NCBI GenBank assembly: GCA_020721655.1 | Contig: DYMG01000015.1 | Coordinates: 1-39,827 of the forward strand | DNA length: 39,827 bases | Source of the DNA: Paludibacter propionicigenes | GTDB taxonomy: Bacteria > Bacteroidota > Bacteroidia > Bacteroidales > JAFGXI01 | Reading direction: 5' to 3' | Part shown: positions 33,976 to 39,827 of the stretch, piece after piece | Position numbering within the stretch: position 1 is the first letter of the stretch | How the letters are laid out: the number at the start of each line of letters is the position of its first letter | Translations under genes and position numbers: made by a program | The notes under the pieces: generated by a model | Databases searched by the model: none | Told to the model about the DNA's origin: nothing | Seen by the model: only the letters and a program-made list of their open reading frames with translations

Positions 33976-34023
33976 AAAGACTGTCTAAAAGGAATTAAAT
34001 TATGGTTTTTAGACAGTCTTTTT
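33974..34023. terminator. Bidirectional terminator between rluA and the 53-residue gene
   Basis: A perfect 17-bp stem (33974-33990 and 34007-34023, core GACTGTCTAAAA / TTTTAGACAGTC) with A-rich and T-rich ends and a 16-base loop. It overlaps the rluA stop codon and follows the minus-strand small gene by 14 bases. Confidence 0.9.
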
Positions 34024-34036
34024 AATGGCTTTTGTA

Positions 34037-34198
34037 TTAAGAGTGCCCTTTAACAACCATAATCATTATTTTATAATTTAATTTAAAAAATTTGTAAAAC
34101 TGGTATATAAAACAACTTCTCCAAAATTTAGTTCCCCGTGTAGGAATAGGTGGATAGTATTCGTCTTTATAATTATGTACTTTATCTATTGTTTTCAT
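34037..34198 (-). CDS. Small (53-residue) aromatic-rich protein downstream of the SQR-like flavoprotein
   Basis: The frame runs from ATG 34198 to TAA at 34037-34039. The product begins MKTIDKVHNYKDEYYPPIPT, then RGTKFWRSCF, and ends with an alternating hydrophobic/basic segment (FYKFFKLNYKIMIMVVKGHS). It has no signal peptide, and the second half could form an amphipathic or membrane-associated helix. It starts 29 bases after the stop of the flavoprotein on the same strand, and the rluA terminator closes the unit, so the two genes look co-transcribed. The PPIPT...FWR...K(I/M)...KGH layout seems familiar from small Bacteroidota proteins beside such oxidoreductases, but this is a memory impression, not a search result. 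Confidence 0.6.
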   Translation of the reverse strand: MKTIDKVHNYKDEYYPPIPTRGTKFWRSCFIYQFYKFFKLNYKIMIMVVKGHS

Positions 34199-34226
34199 TT
34201 TTAAGTATTTATTTTGTTAATAAAAA

Positions 34227-35684
34227 TTATTCTGGCAACAACCACCAAAAAGGATAACCTTTGGCTTTGTGCATAAACATATAGTGTAAAAATAATTTAA
34301 TCCAATGTCCTGCAAGTCCTACTTCTCCAACTGTAGCGTTAATATCTCTTCCCCATTCTGGGTATTTATCCCAATCAGGAACAATAGGCGAAACTGTCAT
34401 TGTTGCTGCTTTTCCATGTCTAACTCCGTAACCGGCAGAAACAATACAAGCCGCTGCCATCCTTGCCATACTTGCTTTGTGTGTGTAATCGGTTGTTCCG
34501 TATTTTATATTTTCAACAATATTGAGGGCAATAACTTTACCGATAACTCCTGATGGCATTCCTGTTCTTGGTGGAGCCGGAAACATTGCTGTTCCGTTAG
34601 GAGTTGTCATAGGTTTTGAAATTGAGTGCGGTGGTGCAAAAGCAATTCCTGCGGCAAAAATATTATTATATGTAGGGTTTTGATATGTTTCTGGCCAATC
34701 GCTTGCTTTCCATTGTTCAAAAGGTTTTTGTGAGTAATCGGCATCAACAGTCATAAATCCACTTGGTTTAAACAGAGTGTTTGTAATGTTGCTGTTGTTT
34801 TTATCGAAAGCTTTAATTCCAGCACCTGCAAAACTTGGTATAAGCATAGCAAAATCGAATTCTTGGGTTTTATATTCGCCATTTAGTGTTTCGTAGTGGG
34901 CTAAACCTTTTTCTATTTTGTTAACTCCAGCACGTTTAATCCATCTTATTCCATATTCGGCTAATATTGATTCAGCAAAAACTTTTGTTGGAGTAACATA
35001 TCCGCCACGTTTTATGAAAGCACCTCCCATTCCAAAATCGCCTAACTCATATTCGTTTGTAATCCAAATAATGTCGGCTAAGTGTGCTAATTTTCGTTTT
35101 TTTACTTCAAAAGCTACATTTAGAGCGTATTCGAAAGCGGCTCCTTGGCAGGTTGCCATTGGGTGTCCGGTTCCTATTAAAAAGGTTTGATGATTTCCTT
35201 TTTCCATTTCTGAAATCGATTTTTGAAGTTCTTTCCATGCGTGTGCTGCGTGGTCGTAAGAACATACTGAAACCGTGTGTCCATTTGGACCTAAGCCTTC
35301 TACGGCTTCAAAATTTAATTTTGGACCGGTTGCGTTTACTAAATAATCAAAATCAACTTTTTCTGTTTGTCCTAATTTTTCTTGGGCTACGTACTCAATT
35401 GTTACAAAGCCTTTTTGTATTTCTTTATCTCCTTCTGGATTTATTGAGATAGCTTTTGCTTGTTTATAAACAATGTCCCATTTTTTATAGATTTTGTCTA
35501 ACCTAAAACGAACTTGATCTACAGTCATTCTGCCAATTCCTACCCAAATATTTGAAGGTACCCACTGGTAATAACTGTTTGGTGATATCATAACAACTTC
35601 GTGTTTTTTGCCTAGCTTTTTCTTTAAAAACGCTACGGCTGTATGCCCCGAAATACCTGCACCTAATACTACAACTTTTGCCAT
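34227..35684 (-). CDS. FAD-dependent oxidoreductase, sulfide:quinone oxidoreductase-like
   Basis: This 485-residue flavoprotein has the N-terminal dinucleotide fold VVVLGAGISGHTAVAFL and a second NATGP segment (117-121). It carries three Cys in suggestive places: C141 (VCSYDHA), C179 (GHPMATCQGA) and C413 (AACIVSAG). The C-terminal end (WIKLFLHYMFMHKAKG.. then PFWWLLPE) is aromatic and amphipathic, as in SQR and type 2 NADH dehydrogenases that sit on the membrane face and pass electrons to quinone. SQR proteins use paired Cys to bind sulfide sulfur; C141, C179 and C413 are candidates. Activity is inferred, and a flavocytochrome-c sulfide dehydrogenase-like or other function is possible. The gene is followed by a 53-residue small gene. 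Confidence 0.75.
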   Translation of the reverse strand: MAKVVVLGAGISGHTAVAFLKKKLGKKHEVVMISPNSYYQWVPSNIWVGIGRMTVDQVRFRLDKIYKKWDIVYKQAKAISINPEGDKEIQKGFVTIEYVAQEKLGQTEKVDFDYLVNATGPKLNFEAVEGLGPNGHTVSVCSYDHAAHAWKELQKSISEMEKGNHQTFLIGTGHPMATCQGAAFEYALNVAFEVKKRKLAHLADIIWITNEYELGDFGMGGAFIKRGGYVTPTKVFAESILAEYGIRWIKRAGVNKIEKGLAHYETLNGEYKTQEFDFAMLIPSFAGAGIKAFDKNNSNITNTLFKPSGFMTVDADYSQKPFEQWKASDWPETYQNPTYNNIFAAGIAFAPPHSISKPMTTPNGTAMFPAPPRTGMPSGVIGKVIALNIVENIKYGTTDYTHKASMARMAAACIVSAGYGVRHGKAATMTVSPIVPDWDKYPEWGRDINATVGEVGLAGHWIKLFLHYMFMHKAKGYPFWWLLPE

Positions 35685-35824
35685 ATATTTATTTTAATAT
35701 AAGTATTTAAATACTTGAATGCGAAGTTATGTATAATAATTCTAAATAAAAAATTATTGTTCGATTTTTTTTATTGATAAAACTTAAATATAAATGAGTA
35801 TATTAATTTTAAGCTATAATTTAC

Positions 35825-35841
35825 CTGTAAATAAATTACAG
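35825..35841 (-). terminator. Weak hairpin at the ppk1 3' end
   Basis: A 6-bp stem CTGTAA / TTACAG with a five-base loop, nine bases past the ppk1 stop. It lacks a strong T-tract, so it is a possible but weak terminator. Confidence 0.3.
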
Positions 35842-35849
35842 ATATTAGG

Positions 35850-37895
35850 CTATTTTAAATCTAATTCATATAAATAGTTTGCTATTTCAAATTGGCTTCT
35901 TATTGGTTTGCTGTTTTTTGTTTTATAATATTTGTTTTGCAAATTATTGTCGTGTATTCTGGCTTTAACATTGTCTGAGGCGTGAATGTTGAATATATCT
36001 AGTATGTTTTTCTGAATTTGTGTATCATAAATAGGGCAAATAATTTCTACTCTTCGGTCTAAACTACGAGTCATTAAGTCTGATGAGGCAATAAAAACAC
36101 GTTTTTGACCAGCATTTGCAAAAATAAAGAATCTACTATGTTCTAAATATTTATCAATTACACATCGTACTTCCAATCCTTTTATACCATCGGGTTTTAT
36201 AGCGTTCATACCTCTAATAAGAAGTATCACTTTTACACCCGAAAGTGCAGCTTCGGTAATCCATTGAATTACTTCGTTATCTACTAAATTGTTAACTTTA
36301 ATGTATATAAAAGCAGGTTTCTTTTTTTGTGCTTGTTCAATCTCAAAGTAAATCATTTTTTTTAACTTTCGTCTAATATCAAAAGGCGAAACAATTAAAT
36401 GGTTAAACGAAGGTACGTCAAAATTTTTGGTAAAAAAATGGAATAATTTGCATATTTCTCTTGTAATTTTCGGATTAGATGTAAAAAGTAAAGCATCGGT
36501 ATATATTTTTGATGTCGATTCGTTAAAGTTTCCGGTACTAATTATGGCGTATAGTACTTTCTTTTGTTTTGATACCCTTTCTATTAAGCAGGCTTTTGCA
36601 TGGATTTTAAGTTTTGGTATGCCATGTATTATTTTAACACCTTCTTCTTTAAGAATTTCGCTCCAATGTAAGTTTGCTTCTTCGTCGAATCGTGCTTGAA
36701 GTTCAATAACGGCAGTAACTTCTTTTCCATTTCTTGCTGCATTAATTAGGGCATCAATAACACCACTATTTTTAGCCAATCTATATAGCGTAATTTTTAT
36801 ACTTTTTACATTTGGGTCAATGCTTGCATCACGAAGCATTTCAATAAATGAAGCAAATTTATTATAAGGCAAATAAAGCAAAATATCTTTTTTGTCTATC
36901 TGATTAAATATGTTTGCATTATTTTCTAATATTTTAGGAACAAAAGTTTTTTTTATTTGTAATCCGGCATTAAATGTATCTATATGAGGGAATTGAAGAA
37001 AATCTTTAAAGTTGTGATACCTTCCTCCGGGAATAATGTTTTCGTTTTGTTTAAGTTTTAGTTTTTTAAGAAAAAACAACAACATCGATTTTGGCATTTT
37101 TTTGTCGTATATAAGTCTTACAGCATCGGCATCTTTTCTTTTTTTTAGGCTTTGTAATAGTTTGTCGGAATAAGTTTCGCTAACATCATCTTTTATGTCG
37201 AGCTCGGCATCTTTTGTAAATTTAATAGTGTATGCAGATAGTTCTTTAATGTCGAATGTTTTAAAAATTAGTGAAAGTCCATATCTTATTATATCGTCGA
37301 GAAACATAATAGCAGTCCTATTGTTGGTTGATGGAATTATAATAAAACGTGGCAATTTATTTGTTGGAATTTCAATTAATGAATATTCTGGCGTAGTTTT
37401 ATAGTGTTTAATTATTTCAACAGCTAAATACACTACATTGTCTTGCAGTTTAGGGAAGTTTTGTGTTTGAGAAAGCATTATTGGCATAAGTTGTGCCTGA
37501 ACTTTGCTTGTAAAGTATTTATTTACAAATTCTTTTTGTTCTTCGTCTAATTTTTCAACATTAATAATATCTACACCTAAGTTTTTTAAATGGTTTATTA
37601 GGTCGTCGTAAACTTTTGCAAATTCGCTTTGTTGTTTAATTGCAATCTGATGTATTTGCTCAATTACTACTTGTGGGTGGTAGCCTAAAATATCGTACGC
37701 TTTTTTTCCTAAATGCGATAATCTATGCAATGTAGCCATACGAACTCTATAGAATTCGTCTAAGTTATTTGAATAGATGCCTAAAAAATGTAATCGGTCT
37801 AAAATTGGGTTTCCAGAATCGGTGGCTTCTTGTAAAACTTTAGCATTAAAAGCCATCCACGAAATTTCTTTAGGGATTATTTGGGGAGTGTCCAT
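35850..37895 (-). CDS. ppk1: Polyphosphate kinase 1
   Basis: The 681-residue enzyme makes polyphosphate from ATP and the reverse. The order of family blocks is normal: an N-terminal helical domain (ISWMAFNAKVLQEA.., GIYSNNLDEFYRVR), a long middle region, then two phospholipase-D-like halves. The autophosphorylated His is H432 in LKIHAKACLI, and the second conserved His is H586 in KYLEHSRFFIF. The RGMNAIKPDGIKGL segment replaces the usual RG(I/M)CxLxPG version. It starts five bases after the sixA-like gene and is third in the pfkA-sixA-ppk1 unit. No exopolyphosphatase (ppx) gene is adjacent. Confidence 0.95.
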   Translation of the reverse strand: MDTPQIIPKEISWMAFNAKVLQEATDSGNPILDRLHFLGIYSNNLDEFYRVRMATLHRLSHLGKKAYDILGYHPQVVIEQIHQIAIKQQSEFAKVYDDLINHLKNLGVDIINVEKLDEEQKEFVNKYFTSKVQAQLMPIMLSQTQNFPKLQDNVVYLAVEIIKHYKTTPEYSLIEIPTNKLPRFIIIPSTNNRTAIMFLDDIIRYGLSLIFKTFDIKELSAYTIKFTKDAELDIKDDVSETYSDKLLQSLKKRKDADAVRLIYDKKMPKSMLLFFLKKLKLKQNENIIPGGRYHNFKDFLQFPHIDTFNAGLQIKKTFVPKILENNANIFNQIDKKDILLYLPYNKFASFIEMLRDASIDPNVKSIKITLYRLAKNSGVIDALINAARNGKEVTAVIELQARFDEEANLHWSEILKEEGVKIIHGIPKLKIHAKACLIERVSKQKKVLYAIISTGNFNESTSKIYTDALLFTSNPKITREICKLFHFFTKNFDVPSFNHLIVSPFDIRRKLKKMIYFEIEQAQKKKPAFIYIKVNNLVDNEVIQWITEAALSGVKVILLIRGMNAIKPDGIKGLEVRCVIDKYLEHSRFFIFANAGQKRVFIASSDLMTRSLDRRVEIICPIYDTQIQKNILDIFNIHASDNVKARIHDNNLQNKYYKTKNSKPIRSQFEIANYLYELDLK

Positions 37896-37900
37896 AAGGT

Positions 37901-38410
37901 TTATATTAATTTGGGATTAACCGTAAAAATTAATTTAGACTTTTTAAGAGTAGATAATTCTTTGTTTTGTTGGAATGTTAAATTAATGGCTACAACCATT
38001 GATTTGTAGAAGTTTTTCAAATTTTTATCGCCTAATTTTTGTAAAAGATTTAAAAAACTTGGGTTGTGTCCAAAACACCAAATATTATTACTGTTAGCTA
38101 TTGCAACATAATCTAAAAATGTTTCCAAATCGAAATCTTGGTATAACCAATCTAATGTTGTAATTTCTATTGTTTTATCATTAAAATATTCTCGAAAAAT
38201 AAATGCTGTTTCTTGTGCTCTTTTTGCAGGGCTAGATAATATTGTTGGTTCTGAATTATCTGATATTTTAGATTTAAGTTTTTGACAAACTTTGTGGGCT
38301 TTTTCAATCCCCTTTTCGCTTAATGGTCTTTCTAAATTTGGGAGTTTTTCGGTTAGTGGTTCGGCGTTGGTATGTCTAACCAAATATATTGTTTTAGTGT
38401 ATGTTTTCAT
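37901..38410 (-). CDS. sixA: SixA-like histidine phosphatase
   Basis: This 169-residue protein is of the phosphoglycerate-mutase/histidine phosphatase superfamily. The catalytic His lies in YLVRHTNAEPL; the usual RHG/RHA reads RHT. ERPLSEKGIEKA, SSPAKRAQETA and the second catalytic His in CFGHNPSFLNLL are as expected for SixA (phosphohistidine phosphatase). It is cytosolic. It lies between pfkA (29 bases upstream) and ppk1 (five bases downstream), consistent with a shared transcript. SixA in E. coli acts on phosphohistidine of the PTS-Ntr/ArcB proteins; the substrate here is unknown. Confidence 0.85.
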   Translation of the reverse strand: MKTYTKTIYLVRHTNAEPLTEKLPNLERPLSEKGIEKAHKVCQKLKSKISDNSEPTILSSPAKRAQETAFIFREYFNDKTIEITTLDWLYQDFDLETFLDYVAIANSNNIWCFGHNPSFLNLLQKLGDKNLKNFYKSMVVAINLTFQQNKELSTLKKSKLIFTVNPKLI

Positions 38411-38439
38411 AGAATATATAATTTTAAACTTTTTAGTTA

Positions 38440-39492
38440 TTAATACATATCTTTGAGTTTCGCATATTGTTTATCGCCAAAGCATACTCCTATTTTCCTA
38501 GCTTTTTTTATTATAGAAGCGTCGGCTGGTACTAATTTAGACTGTCCCGAAGTTTCTGATAATGGTATAGAGCTTATGTTTTGATTGTGTATTGCAACCA
38601 TTTGCCCATATTTATTTTTAGAAATAAGTTCGGCAGCGTAAGTTCCAAATCTTGTTGCTAAAATTCTATCGGTAGCCGATGGGGTTCCGCCTCTTTGTAT
38701 ATAGCCTAAAACTGTAACACGTGTTTCGTATCCTAATTTATTGTCGATTAATTTGGCTATATATTCGCCTGCTTTTTCTTTTTTAGGTTTTTCTATGCCT
38801 TCTGCCACTACAATAATTGAATATGCCTTGTGAACATTGGCTCTTTCTGCTAAATATTTTAGTATTACGTCTTCTTGGTACGGTATTTCTGGAATAAGTA
38901 TTAAATCGCCACCACCTGCAATTCCAGAATGTAGAGCTATCCAACCGGCATTGTGTCCCATTACCTCTATTATCATAATTCGTTTATGACTGTTGGCTGT
39001 TGTGTGCAATCTGTCTATTGCTTCTGTAGCAATGCTTACAGCCGAATCAAAACCAAAAGTAGCATCAGTTCCCCAAACGTCGTTATCTATTGTTTTTGGA
39101 ATTCCAATTACGTTTAAACCTTCTTGAGACAATTTAGAGGCAGTTTTCATTGTTCCATTTCCTCCAATACAAACTAAACAATCTAGCTCTAATTCATGGT
39201 AGTTGTTTTTTATAATTTGAGGCTTATCTATTGCATCTTGAATTTGTTTTTTGTTATATGGTTTTTCACGAGAAGTACCCAAAATTGTGCCTCCTAATGT
39301 AAGTATTCCTGAAACATTACTTTCTTTAAGTTCTATATATTCCTTGTTGATTAGACCTGTAAATCCACTAGAAATACCTATTACCTCCATATTGTATTCT
39401 AAAATAGCAGTTTTAGCAACACCTCTAATGGCTGCATTAATTCCGGGTGCGTCGCCTCCGGCAGTTAGTATTCCAATTCTTTTCTTTTTCAA
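38440..39492 (-). CDS. pfkA: 6-phosphofructokinase
   Basis: The roughly 350-residue enzyme phosphorylates fructose 6-phosphate at C1 in glycolysis. Key segments are GGDAPGINAAIRG, CIGGNGTMKTA, the catalytic PKTIDNDVWGTDATFGFDS, MGHNAGWIA and RGGTPSATDR. The donor-selecting sites are mixed. Gly in GGNG favours ATP, whereas the Lys in PKTIDND is typical of PPi-dependent and some ATP-dependent long-lineage PFKs, so the phosphoryl donor is not certain. The start is unclear: TTG 39492 gives MKKKRIGILTAGG, the normal N-terminus, and is used here. A further in-frame TTG at 39516 would add eight residues but falls in a TTAATTTG near-match to the promoter -7 box. It is first in the pfkA-sixA-ppk1 unit. 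Confidence 0.88.
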   Translation of the reverse strand: MKKKRIGILTAGGDAPGINAAIRGVAKTAILEYNMEVIGISSGFTGLINKEYIELKESNVSGILTLGGTILGTSREKPYNKKQIQDAIDKPQIIKNNYHELELDCLVCIGGNGTMKTASKLSQEGLNVIGIPKTIDNDVWGTDATFGFDSAVSIATEAIDRLHTTANSHKRIMIIEVMGHNAGWIALHSGIAGGGDLILIPEIPYQEDVILKYLAERANVHKAYSIIVVAEGIEKPKKEKAGEYIAKLIDNKLGYETRVTVLGYIQRGGTPSATDRILATRFGTYAAELISKNKYGQMVAIHNQNISSIPLSETSGQSKLVPADASIIKKARKIGVCFGDKQYAKLKDMY

Positions 39493-39516
39493 TTTTTTAA
39501 ATTTTATATGATACAA

Positions 39517-39827
39517 ATTAAATCTTATATTATTAACTCTACGTTAAATTAAAGTAAACTAAAAATTATGTTTTATTTATGTTATACCAAATACAAATAA
39601 TATATAGTTCAATAAATGAATTTTATAATGCTGATGCAATAGCTGTTTAGTCCAATTCCTATTGGATTTCCTAACTTGTTCGGAATGCTTTCGGTATTAT
39701 CAATTATTTTTATTTGATTTCGTATACTTCCTTAAATCTACAAGTTATGTGTTTAGTTGCTTATTTATAGTTTGTTGAAAACACTTGAATGGTAGGCTAT
39801 TAACAAAAGACATGCAGATTTAAAGGT
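39517..39827. other. Gene-free stretch at the right edge
   Basis: It holds the pfkA upstream region, repeat copy C (39584-39699) and a further 128 bases with an inverted repeat CCTTAAATCT (39730-39739) / AGATTTAAAGG (39816-39826). No supportable coding frame was found; a frame on the minus strand entering from the edge and ending at 39765 is only 20 codons long. Confidence 0.6.
39584..39699 (+). repeat. Interspersed structured repeat, copy C
   Basis: The left arm ATACCAAATACAAATAATAT.. matches copy A at about 41 of 47 positions. The outer stem is TAATGCTGA (39626-39634) / TCGGTATTA (39691-39699) with G.U pairs. The inner hairpin is TAGTCCAAT-TCCT-ATTGGATTT (39648-39669), where the third pair is G.U. 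ATACC at the left end and GGTAT at the right end (39693-39697) are inverted repeats. It is upstream of pfkA, between genes. Confidence 0.8.

Noticed and set aside
35701-35849. AT-rich gap upstream of the flavoprotein gene
   Set aside because: A near-match TAACTTCG to the -7 box exists at 35729-35722 but has a mismatch and no -33 element; not listed as a promoter.
39765-39827. Partial minus-strand frame entering from the right edge
   Set aside because: Only 20 codons, no motif and no coding-like context; too little to support a gene.

Overview
The window looks like a chromosomal segment of an AT-rich member of the Bacteroidota. Four signs support this. There is a SprA-type type IX secretion (T9SS) translocon and a secreted protein with a gliding-motility (CHU_C) sorting domain. 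Promoters follow the Bacteroidota form TTTG-N20-TAnnTTTG. Shine-Dalgarno sequences are not obvious, and several genes appear to use TTG starts. A ferredoxin-type indolepyruvate oxidoreductase alongside peroxidases suggests an anaerobic or microaerobic lifestyle (inference). I saw no rRNA, tRNA, CRISPR array, prophage or complete insertion sequence.

Layout. 1-207: the tail of an unknown plus-strand gene and a truncated C39 bacteriocin-processing peptidase fragment, butted against the 3' end of a large MORN/YwqK-repeat lipoprotein-like or secreted protein. 2743-5277: pabB and an ahpC-tpx peroxide-defence pair. 5438-14025: ruvC facing a ruvA-sprA operon, so two Holliday-junction genes flank the giant T9SS translocon gene. 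14026-14365: a gene-free stretch with a complex, partly GC-rich palindromic element and a strong promoter for a secreted S9 peptidase. 17282-19661: secG, a TPR protein and elbB on the minus strand. 19765-25280: SDR, a BamA/TamA-like outer-membrane protein, nadK and iorAB on the plus strand. 25390-30612: a 1345-residue multidomain T9SS client (CUB, PKD, P-domain, SprB repeats, CHU_C), a small secreted partner and a thioredoxin-like protein. 30666-33975: hslR, tatD, ansA, rluA. 34037-35684: a sulfide:quinone-reductase-like flavoprotein followed by an unlisted 53-residue gene. 35850-39492: pfkA-sixA-ppk1, linking glycolysis and polyphosphate. 39517-39827: no gene recognised.

How the genes fit together. 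SprA would export clients such as the CHU_C protein at 25390. SecG serves the Sec step that precedes T9SS. The BamA-like protein is another outer-membrane component. AhpC, Tpx and perhaps the SQR-like flavoprotein handle oxidants and sulfide.

The most novel signal is a family of about 105-115 bp interspersed structured repeats. Three clear copies lie at 30004-30108, 31884-31991 (inverted) and 39584-39699, with a possible degenerate fourth near 22863. Their hairpin arms show compensatory base changes (G-C, T-A, G.U), and two copies supply the stop codon or the C-terminal codons of the adjacent gene. Other points of interest are likely leaderless transcripts (pabB, hslR), a tpx terminator whose T-tract doubles as the pabB -33 box, and the C39 fragment junction at the left edge.
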